From assembly GCA_951812925.1 (NCBI GenBank), contig OX638368.1, positions 71,396,422 to 71,460,421 on the forward strand: DNA of 64,000 bases, given 5' to 3'. Under the pieces are notes generated by a model, which was not told where the DNA came from, did not search any database, and saw only the letters and a list, made by a program, of their open reading frames with translations. The position numbers were made by a program, and so were the translations under genes. This stretch comes from Calliopum simillimum (lineage: Eukaryota > Arthropoda > Insecta > Diptera > Lauxaniidae). This document shows positions 20,600-30,264 of this stretch, in pieces; position 1 is the stretch's first letter, and every line of letters begins with the position of its first letter.

Positions 20600-21960
20600 A
20601 GCGAAGTGAAGTTTTTTATTATAAATAATATTTGAGTAAATAAATAAATAAAACTAAAAAATTTTGGAAAATATATAATTTGATATATATTGTAGTGATT
20701 TTAATACATGATATTATCAAATGAAAAACTTCAGATATTGACAAATTTCGATGACAAAAAAAAAACAAATCTTATAAAAATAAGTGCCGTTTTTTTTTTA
20801 ATCTACTAGTACGGATTCTATATAATCAAAAACTGCAAATAACTTTTCCTACTTCGTCCTACAAATATTTTTTTTCTTTTTTTAAAAAATGCTTAAAAGG
20901 AAAAATTTGCATGAAATATAAAATTTATGTTGAAAATGTTTTTTGTTTTTATTGTATTTACACAAATGGTCTCAAAAGTACAAAAAACATTATTTCTACT
21001 ACGTATATTTCATTTGTTAACATTAAACATTACTTTTTCATCATCGTTACATATGGAGCTTAAGAAAATCGTCCTAAATACCAGGTTTTTAGCAAAACTA
21101 TTAAGTTCACAACAAATCTGAGATCATTTTTGAGCTTAGCGACCCCAAATTACTTATAATACCAAATTTCATCGATATCTAACCACTCGTTCTATGTTTG
21201 ACCATTTCTTGTATGGGCTCAACGCACTGTGCGACTTCTTGAATTTTCTTTTCAAGAGACCTTTTCCATTAGGTTCTCGGTCTACAACGTCTTCTTACGT
21301 TGAATAAGAAACATTAAAAAATAAAGCATAGTTAAATAAATTTTTGGGTTAGACAAAATATACAATTTGCAAGTACAATAGTCGATTTAATTTTTAAATC
21401 ACACACTAAAATACTAATTAGAAAGTTTTTAACAGTTTCCTTTAAAAATACATAAATTTATTTCCGGAAGTAGCTCAATATCCCTCAAATCTATTTTATA
21501 TAGACGAGAGTACTGTCCGGTGCAATCAGCACCTGAACGATTTAACGGTGAATGCAATGTTCCGATGAACTTTTGCGGAATAGTCTTCGCATTCTCATTT
21601 GTTGCATTCTCAATTATCTTCGAAATTTTTTGAAATCCTTTTTATAATATCCTGATAGTAAAATAGTATACCTACAAAGATAGATATTAACAGAAGTCTT
21701 GACATATCGTTTAACACTTGTATCATTTAAATTGTCTTAGGAATACATACATTTCTTATCAAATCCATTGGATATCGATATTCAATAGAATATGCCTTTA
21801 ATAACTGGTTGCCGAAGTCCAAAACGCATGACGAGGAACAGAAAAATGCTAGTGCTTCTAAAAATGTTTGCATTTGCTGAATGTAAATAAGAAATGACAA
21901 CCGAATGAAAATTCAAATTTATAAGCGTTGCCACTTTTCAAATATTATTCTGTGATCGCT
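20600..21960. other. No gene seen; AT-rich interior of the 15903-22044 element
   Basis: About 1.3 kb of AT-rich sequence with poly-T runs and one 64-codon frame (20927-21121) without recognisable motifs. TTCGATGAACTTT/TGCATTCTCA-type stretches near 21560-21610 are not matched elsewhere that I can see. Nothing further is supported. Confidence 0.6.
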
Positions 21961-22188
21961 TTACGCAGAGCAAAGAAAAGTTGATAATCAAAAACGATAA
22001 TCAAAATTGCGACAATCAACTATCACCTTAGCCGATTCCACTCCTGGTATTTGTATGATCAAAATTATAGTAGTGTATGTAAAAATTTTGTCAAAAAATT
22101 AGAGTAAACCGGATATTCCTAACAAAAAGGGTATTATTATTATCATTTATCAGTTGCTCATCAGCGTGCAACAAAAACTTTTCCAAAA

Positions 22189-23161
22189 ATGGGACGAGGC
22201 AAGCATTGCAGTTCTGAGCGGCGTGCACTTATAAAATAATTGATTTCGAAGGGCAAAACATACAAGGAAGTGGAAAATTTAGTAAGTTGTTCACCGACGA
22301 TGGTTGGAAATGATATCACGTTCACCCCACGCCTTGAAAAACGCGGCCGACCTCGTATAATCTCCAAGAAAGAAGAAAATCGTGGGGTGAGATACTCAAG
22401 ACTAAATCCTTTTGCTAGCTCTTCCAAGATAAAGGATGAACTTTAAGTAAATGCCAGTACACAAACAATACGAAGATATTTGCGGGAAAATAATTTGGCA
22501 GCACATAGCCCAAGAAAAGTTCCGCTTTTAAATAAAAAACATGTAGCAGCAAGAATAAAATTCGCTCAAAAACACATCGACTGGCCAGTTCAGAAATGAA
22601 GAAATATTTAATGGATTTTATGGTGGAAGGGGGTCTCGGTAATACGTAAGACGACCACCAAATACAGAATTCGATCCAAGATTTACCTAAAAAACAATCA
22701 AACACGGAGGAGCTAGCAAAATGATTTGGGCATGCTTTTCGTACAACGGTGTGGGGCCTATATATTGGATCCAAGAAATCATGGATCCGTACCTATACGT
22801 CCATATACTGCAGGAAGTCATGTTGTCATATGCTAGCGACCAAATGCCACTGAATTGGGTCTTTCAACAGGACAACGACCCCAAGCACACTAGTAAAGTC
22901 GCCAAACAATGGTTTCAGAATAACGACATAAATGTTCTTGAATGGCCCGCCCAGTCGCCAGACCTGAATCCCATTGAGAACCTATGGTTCGACGTGAAGA
23001 ATGCAGTCGCCCAATGTCGACCGACATTGTTTCGCAACTTTGGAAAACAGTTAGACGCCTGGAAATCCATACCTGTCCAAAGATTCCAAAATCTTGTGGA
23101 GTCGATGCCAAAGCGCTGTGCTTATGTTATTGCGAACAAAGGCCATGCAACTAAATACTAG
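22189..23161 (+). pseudogene. Tc1-like transposase, decayed
   Basis: Starts ATG at 22189 (MGRGKHCSERRALIK, then a stop). Helix-turn-helix remnants: ISKGKTYKEVENLVSCS, a GRPR-type box KRGRPRIISKKE, and STQTIRRYLRENNLAAHSPR with RKVPLLNKKHVAARIKFAQKH. The catalytic core is best preserved from 22721: MIWACFSYNGVGPIYWI, WVFQQDNDPKHTSKVAKQWF (second catalytic Asp), WPAQSPDLNPIENLWFDVK (catalytic Glu, spacing typical of DD34E). Stops at 22228, 22444 and around 22598 and a frameshift before 22721 inactivate it. The first Asp block (about 22600-22680) is scrambled. The frame ends at 23161 close to the right TIR. Confidence 0.93.
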
Positions 23162-23463
23162 TGATAACGATGTGTTTTAAATAACCCATAATTTTAAAAA
23201 CGTGGCTATTTTGCAAAAGATACACGACTGCAAAGTTACCACTACTATTATTTTGAGCAGCCAAATTTTAAGAACTTGTGAAAACTTTAATTTTTTTATC
23301 CCAACTGCCTTGAAATCTTGTTAATTATTTTTTTAATTTCTCCCTAGGATACTACTCTTGTAAAAAAAATTTATTTCAATTTGATCAAAATAAAAATTCA
23401 GATATTTTTAAGGTCGTTTTCAATTTTATAAAAAGCTCTACTATTATTTTGGACACAGCTGTA

Positions 23464-23520
23464 TATTGAAAAATATTCAATATATCGAAAAGGGTCCAAA
23501 AGTTTCGGAAAATATTGAAG
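23464..23520. repeat. Degenerate ATATCGAAAA array, block 2
   Basis: Short remnant of the array at 15355-15711 (TATTCAATATATCGAAAAGG, GTTTCGGAAAATATTGAA), directly outside the Tc1 right end. Interrupted at 23521 by a non-LTR 3' fragment. Confidence 0.7.
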
Positions 23521-23877
23521 GTTAGGTTAGGTTTAAGTGACGGCAAATTTGCCACACATAGACCAAAAAGGTCCATAGTGATACCACATCATCTAGGATG
23601 TTGAGTCACATAGATGTAATTAATTAGATGTAATAATGGGGTTTCAGCCCTTTTTAGGCTTGAGCGTGAAGGCTTTAGAAGCCATTGCGAAGTTTTTTAT
23701 TTGTTTGTTAAAAAATATTTGTCCAAGGGTTTTAAATCTGGTTCTGCAAAACGCTGGACAAAAACACAGTAGATGTTCCAAATTCTCCTATTCGTCTTCA
23801 TCACACCACCGACACCTACTATCCGCTAGAATGCCCATTCTATGAGCATGATAACCAATAAGACAGTGTCAAGTGAT
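23521..23877 (-). pseudogene. Non-LTR retrotransposon C-terminal zinc-finger fragment
   Basis: On the minus strand: HCLIGYHAHRMGILADSRCR, WCDEDE (stop) ENLEHLLCFCPAFCRTRFKT, LGQIFFNKQ. The C-x2-C-x-E-E-E-x3-H-L-L-C-x-C-P-A pattern is the CCHC module that ends ORF2 in I/R1-type non-LTR elements, just after the RNase-H region. One in-frame stop. The 3' end (plus coordinates 23520-23532) is GGTTAGGTTAGG, so the element's tail reads as CCTAA repeats. A direct ATTGAA lies on both sides (23513-23518 and 23878-23883), a plausible target duplication. Confidence 0.8.
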
Positions 23878-24235
23878 TGAAACACAACGAAGAAATCGGT
23901 AAAGTCTAAGTTTATCGAAAAACATCCAAAATATCGGTAAAATTACAAAAAAGAAATCGAAAACCATCCTATATATCGGTAAAAGCCCAAAAGTTTTGAA
24001 AAATATTGAAACACATTGAAGAAATCGGTAAAAGTCTAAAAACAAAACATTCAATATATCGAAACAAAATCAAAAGTTTCGAAAAATAGTGAAATATGTA
24101 CATCGAAGAAATCGGTCAAAGTCCAAGTGTTTCGAAAAACATCCAAAATATCGAAAAAAGTCAAAAAGAATTGAAAAATATTGGAAAACATGTAAAATAT
24201 CGTTAAAAGTCCAAAAATATTGAGTTGGCATCACT
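23878..24235. repeat. Degenerate ATATCGGTAAAA array, block 3
   Basis: Continuation of the array: AAGAAATCGGTAAAGTC, AAAACATCCAAAATATCGG, AAAAGCCCAAAAGTTT. Ends near 24225 where unrelated sequence with CTCATCAACAACACAACATC begins. Short minus-strand ORFs (DFYRF...) are products of the repeat. Confidence 0.7.
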
Positions 24236-24720
24236 GACGAAATCGCTCTCACTTTTGCTCTCATCAACAACACAACATCAAGAATTAAAAAAACAATAAA
24301 TCAAAGAGACGGAAAAGACAACAACAACACATAACTCATGGTGCAGCAAGCTATAGCGACTGAAATGCAAACGATCATTTTTATGCAAGCATTGAATTTT
24401 TTTTTTTTTTCAACGACTTCATACTAAAAAAAAAAGGATGATCTTATAAAAACCCAAAAAATAAGTATACAATCCTGTTCCTTACCACACGTAGAACGTT
24501 TTAAAAGAAAAATTATTAAAATCGGTTCGGTAAATTTTGCACCAAATCGTTACATAGGGTTTTCATATAAGCAATTTTATATAAATAGTATAGATATAGA
24601 TAGGCAAACGAAACCGGTTCAGTCCCTGTTTCTATACCTAACTATCGACCGATTTGCTTGATTTTTTCTCTGTTGGAAAGGTTGTGAGGAGGAGCAGTGC
24701 ATAGGACTATAGTTTTTTCA
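24236..24720. other. No gene seen; low-complexity sequence
   Basis: Contains ACAACAACACA tracts, a long T run near 24400 and TATAAATAGTATAGATATAG. No ORF of note and no inverted ends identified. Confidence 0.6.
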
Positions 24721-25110
24721 AAAGTGGGCGGTGCCACGCCCCTAAATGTAAAAAACGCTCTCACGGCTAAACTACTGCATCGATTTTTATTAAATTTGGA
24801 ATGAAGATAAAGTTAACACCAAGGAACGATAAAACTACCATTATGTTTATAAGTGGGCGGTGCCACGCCCCTTAGTAGAAAAAACGCTCTCACGGCCAAA
24901 CCACTGCATCCATTTTTATGAAATTGGGTATGTAGATAGGGTTAACACTAAGGAACTATAAAATTACCATTATGTTTTTAGTAGGTGCCACGCCCCTTAG
25001 TTGAAAAAACGCTCTCACGGCTAAACCACTGCATAGATTTTTATGAAATTCGGTATAGAGATAGGGTTAGCGCTAAGGATTGATTTTTATGAATTTTGAT
25101 ATGGGGTTAA
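24721..25110. repeat. GTGGGCGGTGCCACGCCC minisatellite, three ~126-bp units
   Basis: GTGGGCGGTGCCACGCCC at about 24725 and 24852, and a worn copy (GTAGGTGCCACGCCCC) near 24981. Each is followed by AAAAAACGCTCTCACGGC, AAACCACTGCAT-type and GATAGGGTTAACAC-type sequence. G+C-rich against an AT-rich background. This class is common in fly genomes. It has no coding role. Confidence 0.8.
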
Positions 25111-25508
25111 AATGAAGAGGATGCTTTATCGACCAAAGAGGGGTATAAAAACTTTTTGTTTTATAGGCAAATGGTTGAATTTCGGCCACAAGGCGAACTC
25201 TAGTAATTATAATTCGGTAAGTATCTACTTTTATTTATTAAAATAAACTTTCCTAAAATGTAACTTAAAAATATAAAAAAAAAGAGCTTATAAGCAAAAT
25301 CCTACTTAAATTCAATACACAAAAGTATTCGGAATTCCAAAAAATATGGCAATATCTTAAACACGAAATCAAAGAATAATCCAAAAGTATTGGCGACACT
25401 GTTAATATTCTAGTTACAGTTAGTTTGGAGTAGCTCAGTTCTGTTTTTTCAGTTTTTTTTTTTTTTTTTTTAAAGCAAAAGTCTCGTTTTTTAGAAATAC
25501 ATAGTAAG

Positions 25509-25920
25509 ATGGGAAGAAAATCAGAAGAAACCACTCTGGAATAAAAAAAATTACAACGCGTGAGGGCGGAAAAACCCTGAAGGAGATTGCAAGATGAGTT
25601 GAAAGAAGTATTGAGACTATCCACAGCATTATAGAAAGAAAACAGTTCCATAACTAACAGCGCTTTGGTATATTATCGAAACTAGGCATTCGAGACAGGT
25701 CGGATATCATACGAAAAACTAAATATAAACCACGTACTTCAGCAGTGGATATTAATAGAAGCCTCACTAAATATAACGGAGTAAAGATAAGTGATGCAAC
25801 TGATCGCAGGACACTCAGAAATGCTAGTTATAGTGGAAGAACTCAACGTTTCAAACCATTTATAAGTAAGGCCAACCGCAAAGAGCGCTTAGAGTTTGCA
25901 TAAAGCACTTAAATTGCAAC
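25509..25920 (+). pseudogene. Tc1-like transposase N-terminal half, left arm
   Basis: Begins near MGRKSEETTLE (25509) and continues, across stops and a frame change, through TTREGGKTLKEIAR, ERSIETIHSIIERK, KLGIRDRSDIIRKTKYKPR, VKISDATDRRTLRNASYSGR and FKPFISKANRKERLEF. This is the paired-type helix-turn-helix region and linker of Tc1 enzymes. It ends where the inverted copy begins; no DDE residues remain. Confidence 0.75.
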
Positions 25921-25984
25921 GAATGGTTTAGGTCAAGCGTTATTTTTAGAGACGAGACAAAATATTATATAAATTGTTTCTTTA

Positions 25985-26870
25985 TTATATATGTAAGCGC
26001 TTCCTGCTGATGGCCTTACTTATAAATGGTTTGAGACGTTGACTTCTTACATTATAACTAGCATTTCTGAGTGTCCTGCGATCAGTTGCATCACTTATAG
26101 GCGTTTTTCTTTTTTTGTTCAGAGTAGAGCTCTGAACAGAGCATGAGCACGTCGAGTATAACCTGAACAGAGCACGCTTAGAGCGCCCTAATTTATTTAT
26201 GAAACACACTTGAACATTTTTCCATTGAAAGCCGGTCAAACTGCCAAAAAATTCAAATAAATTATTAAATTTATTTTATTTTACTTCAAAATAACCAGCA
26301 CATTTTAAAATCAAGTTTATTTTTAATTTATTTTGTTTATTTTTCTTCTTTCAAATGTCTATTTTGATGTGCTCCGTTTTTTACTCTGAACGCGTCGTTT
26401 CATTCTGAGCTCATAGAGCTCGCTCTGATTTCACTCTGAACAAAAAAAGAAACACAAATTATTTTTTGACAACTCGGAGTCTGCTCCAAACGAAAAAAGA
26501 AAAACGCCTTATGTTTACTCTATTATATTAGGTGAGGTTTCTATTTATGTGCACTGCTGAAGAACGTGGTTGATATTTAGTTTTTCGAATGATATCCCAC
26601 CTGTCTCGAATGCCTAGTTTCGATAATCTACCAAAGCGTTGTGAATTATGGAATTTTTTTCTTTCTATAATGCTGTGGATAGTCCAAATACTTCTTCCAA
26701 CGCATCTTGCAATCTCCTTCAGGGTTTTTCCGTCCTCACGCGTTGTAATTTTTTTTATTCAAGAGTGGTTTCTTCTGATTTTCTTCACATATTACTTTTC
26801 CAAAAAACAAAGACTATCGCTTAAAAAAAAAACTGACAAAACAGAACTGAGCTACCCCAAACTAACTGTG
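25985..26870 (-). pseudogene. Tc1-like transposase N-terminal half, right arm (inverted copy)
   Basis: Minus-strand copy of the left arm. SDATDRRTLRNASYNVRSQR and KPFISKAISRKRLHI are read at 25985-26090, before (plus orientation) a MITE at 26099-26508 splits the arm. The rest, RD..LGIR..., lies at 26513-26870 on the minus strand. Differences from the left arm include extra stops, so the duplication is not recent. Confidence 0.7.
26099..26508. mobile_element. MITE, ends (A)GGCGTTTTTC, TTAT duplication
   Basis: Left end AGGCGTTTTTCTTTTTTTGT and right end the complement of GGCGTTTTTCTTTTTTCG. TTAT precedes it (26095-26098) and follows it (26509-26512). The uninterrupted target is visible in the other Tc1 arm as CACTTATC-type sequence, supporting the boundaries. 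The interior repeats CTCTGAACAGAGC-like phrases in both orientations, including GAGCTCTGAACAGAGC and CATTCTGAGCTC. Non-coding. Confidence 0.7.
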
Positions 26871-27170
26871 AGTTGAATATTAAGAGTGTCGCCAATACTT
26901 TTAGATTATTCTTTGATTTCGTGTTTAAGATATTGCCATATTTTTTGGAATTCCGAATACTTTTGTGTATTGAATTAAGGAAAGATTTTGGTTATAAGCC
27001 CTTTTTTATATTTTTAAGTTACATTTTAGGAAAGTTTATTTTAATAAATAAAACTAGATACTTACCGAATTATAATTATTAAGAGTGATTCAAAAAAAAT
27101 TAATTCGTAATTAAAAAATTTTATGATTCTGTAAAAAAATTTCAAATTCCGCATACTTTTGTGAGCAACT

Positions 27171-27480
27171 GAACATTGAGTATGTTTGAAAATAAATAAA
27201 AATCGCGGGAACAATTGCACTCTTTTTTTTTATGTTTTGCAGTTTTCAACAGAAGGCAAAAAACAAGTGAAAAAAAAAATTTTAATTTCAATTTTTTACA
27301 GTTAATTTCGATTCTTTGCAGTTTCTTGCATTCAGCCTTTGCAGAATCATAATATGCAATTTATTTTCGACGTTCGAGCAATGATTGAGAACAATTTAAG
27401 GTTTGAAAATTAAATATAGTAATGCGACAAAAAATACACGTCTATTCGCTACGATTCATTTTATTTTCTAAACTTGACAA
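27171..27480. other. No gene seen; possible 5' part of Penelope copy
   Basis: AT-rich stretch with TTGCAGTTTCTTGCATTCAG-like sequence. The last 60 bases lead into the Penelope GIY-YIG frame and may belong to that element; no RT motifs are readable here. Confidence 0.5.
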
Positions 27481-27811
27481 AATGACAAAGCGAATTTGGT
27501 TTACCAAATCGCGTGCGGAGGCCCTAAAGACGGATCCAACATATGCAATAAAATATATGTTGGAACAACAGTGACAAAATTAAAGACATGAATTTCAGGA
27601 CATAAATCGGACCATAAGTTACAAAATAAACCTTTAGAGCAAAAAAAGGCACTTCCAGCCCACTGTACTCTAACTGGACACTCACCAAACTTTGATGACG
27701 TTAGAATATTACATGAAGAAAAAAATTACGCGCGGAGACTTACACTCGAAATGATACACATACTTAATACACCTACACAACAACGACTCAATTACAAAAC
27801 TGATACTGACA
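27481..27811 (+). pseudogene. Penelope-like GIY-YIG endonuclease fragment
   Basis: Plus strand: VYQIACGGPKDGSNICNKIY, VGTTVTKLKT, (stop) ISGHKSDHKLQNKPLEQKKA, HCTLTGHSPNFDDVRILHEE, YARRLTLEMIHILNTPTQQR, LNYKTDTD. Catalytic-type residues Y, Y and R/H of the GIY-YIG fold are in place, with one in-frame stop. C-terminal HCTLTGHSPNFDDV and LEMIHI are shared with the copies at 3880-4170 and 55490-55800. RT is absent, so the copy is 5'-truncated. It is interrupted right after the ORF by a MITE. Confidence 0.88.
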
Positions 27812-28741
27812 CCCGATCAAGAAAAGTATATCAAAATGATATCCAAAATTTTTCAGTGACATACTTAATTTTGACAAAAAAGGATATTACTGTGATATAC
27901 GGAATGTAACGCTTTGCGTATATCACCATGATATCAAAAAAAGATATCAAAATGATATCAAAAAAAGATATCAAAAAAAGATATCAAAATGATATCAAAA
28001 TATGATATCAAAATGATATACAAAAATTGTATATCAATGATATACAAAATGATATACAAAAATTGTATATCAATGATATACAAAATTTGTGTATCATTTT
28101 GATATCCATTTCTGATACAAAATTGACATAACCAACTTTGAGTCTGATAACTAAAGCGACGCAGATAATGGCGAAATTTTGCAATATTGTATTTGATCGT
28201 CGGCAACAAGTTTTTAGAAATTGCCTGCATGCAGCAAATGAAGTGTCGGTTTTTTTTAACTCAATTGAGGAGTGGCCGTATCAAAGGGCCTAAGTACCAT
28301 TTCGTGGCAAAAGTAGTGTCATAATATGTAACGGGTGTCAGTTTGTTAGAAATTAATAAAATTGTTTTCTGTTTTCACCAAAAATTGACTTGATGATGTG
28401 AAATTGATGTCATTATGTTTAAAAAATTATAGCAGTCAAATAAGCGACTATTAGGCACATAAAATGGTACTTAGGCCCCTTGGTACGGCCACTCCTCAAT
28501 TATATTTTTTGTGCTTTTGCACGAATTTTATTAGAAAATTCACTTCTTACTAAAATTGGCTGCGCGTCCGTTTTCCATACTTTTTGTTTTTCCAACCACA
28601 GGCTGCATGCAGCAACTGAGTGGAGTGTCGGGTTTTTTGCACTCAATTATATTTGTATATCAGCAGCTGATACATTTTTGATATCATTTTGATATACATT
28701 TCTGATAAATCACAAGAACTTAGCAAATTTTCTTGATCGGG
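27812..28741. mobile_element. MITE-like element, ends CCCGATCAAG, rich in GATATCAAAATGATATC
   Basis: CCCGATCAAGAAAA at 27812 and the complement CTTGATCGGG ending at 28741, flanked by CA on each side. Splits the Penelope 3' region. About 27900-28120 is a repeat field of GATATCAAAATGATATC and TGATATACAAAA phrases. A direct repeat containing TGCATGCAGCAA and CACTCAATT flanks a further nested MITE (28267-28497). Superfamily unknown. Confidence 0.6.
28267..28497. mobile_element. Short MITE, ends GAGGAGTGGCCG, 4-bp AATT duplication
   Basis: GAGGAGTGGCCGTATCAAAG at the left and its near-complement at the right, with AATT on both sides (28263-28266 and 28498-28501). The unoccupied form ACTCAATTATATTT is visible nearby at about 28640, confirming a 4-bp duplication. 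Shares the terminal GAGGAGTG with the element at 30265-30824. Non-coding, 231 bp. Confidence 0.75.
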
Positions 28742-29140
28742 CAACAGCGCTCACATATACAGACATTAATAGAAAAGAAAAGGAAAGAAAGAAATAAAAG
28801 AGCAAAAACATAGGAGACTAAGGTTAGCAGAAACATAAGAAAACTCAGCTGATCATTAGACAACCAAAGGGCGAATTAAATACAGTGCAATATTTTTGAT
28901 TGTTTATTTTCAATTTAAAGTGCAATATTTTTTTAACCTTTTTGTCGTCTAATGTTGTTTGCAAATGTTTTTATTTTGTTTTTATTTTGATTTTTACTTT
29001 TAAAATTGTAAGTAAAACTGTTTATAATTGTGTATTTAAGTTTTGTAACTAATGTATGTATTATATTTTATAGTCCCTGAGGATGATTGCCAGTGGCAAT
29101 CGAAATATCGGAAATAAATAACTTAAAAATTTAAAACGAA
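28742..29140 (+). repeat. Penelope-like 3' terminal region
   Basis: Continues the Penelope copy after the MITE: CAACAGCGCTCACATATACA, TCAGCTGATCATTAGACAAC, GTGCAATATTTTTTTAACC. It ends in TAGTCCCTGAGGATGATTGC and the hammerhead-like hairpin (29077-29105). The same block occurs inverted in the Penelope element at 53621-55430 (GACAACTGCGCTCACATATA on the minus strand), confirming family membership. Confidence 0.75.
29077..29105 (+). ncRNA. Hammerhead-like hairpin in Penelope 3' end, copy 1
   Basis: CTGAGGA, one T, a perfect 7-bp stem GATTGCC/GGCAATC with an AGT loop, then GAAA. This equals the CUGANGA-stem II-GAAA core of hammerhead ribozymes apart from one extra base. Penelope-like elements are known to carry hammerhead motifs. 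I see no obvious stem I/III partners, so activity is unproven. Confidence 0.5.
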
Positions 29141-30264
29141 GTTTTTAATTCTAAAATTGACCTTATAGTCCGAATATCCACAAATTTTACAATTAAAAAG
29201 GTCACAAAATCATCTTTCTTTTTTTTACATGTTGTAATTTTAATAACTTTAATTTTTTTTCAAGAATTACCTGGTTTATATTATCTTCTGTGATATTTTT
29301 ATATGCAGCTTCAGCAAGGGCAAATACATGCGGTTCAAGTGTACCAAGCTTCTGTCCATGGTATTTTGATACATATTTCTACAAAAATAAAATTATTTTA
29401 TATAAGCACATAAATACAAAAAAATATGTCGAGCCCTAACCGCCAAGAAGACTTAGCTGACTACTTAAAAGTAAATTTTAAAGGAGAAGGTTTTTTTTAA
29501 ATATCTGTGCATTTAGTATAGCTATTACAGTGAAATGTAGTATATAAGATATATTTTGTGTTTGACATGCGATGCAACTAGTTTCATTCACCTATTTATA
29601 ATATAACGCCGATTTTTCAGTGTTTTGTCAGTTAAGCCTTTTTTTTTCCAGATTCCCCATCTGATCTTGAGTTTTTGTACCAAAAAACATTTGTGGTTAC
29701 ATATACTATTAACCCGCATCAAGACTTTTTAATAAATTTTCCCTTTTTATTACATTATTTGCAAATTATTTTTGACACAAAAAGAAAAAAAGACTTAAAT
29801 GTCGGTTAAGTCTTAATTTCTTTTCGCTATAAATCCGTAACGGCACTTTTTACAATTATGAAATTTGTAGAGAAGATGCGTATGGACACGAACTATAGGT
29901 TTTCATCAAAAAACGAAAATCCGAAATCGTATCGGTTAAGTCTTTTTGGCGGTGTGTATAAAAGTTTTAAAATTCTATTCAAAGGAAACATGTTGCTAAA
30001 GCCTTCAATAGTTCTTAGTAAAAATTCCGGTTTTTGTATTTTTTGCAATTCCGGGATTTTCGGGATCAGCAATTTGTGTTATTATTATTTCTTTATTAGT
30101 TAAAAAATAACTGTTACATTTAAAATTCTGTGCAGCTTGGTTTTTCATTTTAAATACATTTATCAAATTTAACAAATTTAAAAATTTGGTGGATGTTTAA
30201 TAAGATGAAATCTACTACAAGTTTTTTAAAACAATGGAAATTATTTTCATTCTTGATTATAGTT
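29141..30264. other. No gene; AT-rich stretch holding one inverted-repeat element
   Basis: Apart from the element at 29439-29953, this is AT-rich filler. GGGATTTTCGGGATCAGC near 30054-30070 resembles the CCCGGGAT-rich end of the hAT at 35688 and may be a worn hAT terminus. No ORF supported. Confidence 0.5.
29439..29953. mobile_element. Inverted-repeat element, ends ACCGCCAAgAAGACTTA
   Basis: Left end ACCGCCAAGAAGACTTAGCT and right end the complement of ACCGCCAAAAAGACTTAACC. TTAAGTCTT-type phrases also occur near 29633, 29804 and 29934. No clear duplication. About 515 bp, with no recognisable coding. Confidence 0.5.

Larger units (their letters stand above)
15903..22044. mobile_element. 6.1-kb inverted-repeat element inside the Tc1 element
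   Basis: Ends GGAGTGGAATCGGCTAAGGT at 15903 and the exact complement ending at 22044. Near the left end, GTAAGGTGATTATC-like phrases repeat three times (15918, 15966, 16029), and TGATAATCAAAA-type phrases reappear inverted at the right end. No clear target duplication. The interior contains an RTE 3' relic, a 3.8-kb inverted-repeat element and two further elements. No transposase recognised. Confidence 0.7.
15713..23461 (+). mobile_element. Tc1-like DNA transposon carrying large nested insertions
   Basis: Left end CAGTTGTGCTCAAAAAAATA (15713) and right end the complement of CAGCTGTGTCCAAAATAATA (to 23461), flanked by TA on both sides (15711-15712 and 23462-23463). The interior holds a decayed DD34E-type transposase (22189-23161) and a 6.1-kb inverted-repeat element at 15903-22044. 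Without that insertion the transposon would be about 1.6 kb, normal for Tc1. Confidence 0.88.
25205..27170. mobile_element. Tc1-like element as an inverted dimer
   Basis: Left arm (25205-25920) and right arm (about 25985-27082, minus) are inverted copies of the same sequence: AATTATAATTCGGTAAGTAT at 25207 returns inverted at 27055-27075. Both arms hold the N-terminal half of a Tc1-like transposase: KTLKEIAR, RKTKYKPRTSAVDIN, DATDRRTLRNASY, KPFISKANRKERLEFA (left), and DATDRRTLRNASYNVRSQRL (right). The catalytic half is missing from both. A CAGTTGCTCACAAAAGTATG-type end lies at about 27149-27168 on the minus strand, matching Tc1 style. Stops occur throughout. Confidence 0.8.

Noticed and set aside
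23520..23532. Interstitial telomere
   Set aside because: Only about two units of GGTTAGG are present, and they sit at the 3' end of a retrotransposon fragment.
24721..25110. CpG island or host promoter
   Set aside because: The G+C-rich pieces are tandem minisatellite units (GTGGGCGGTGCCACGCCC), also present elsewhere, with no gene beside them.
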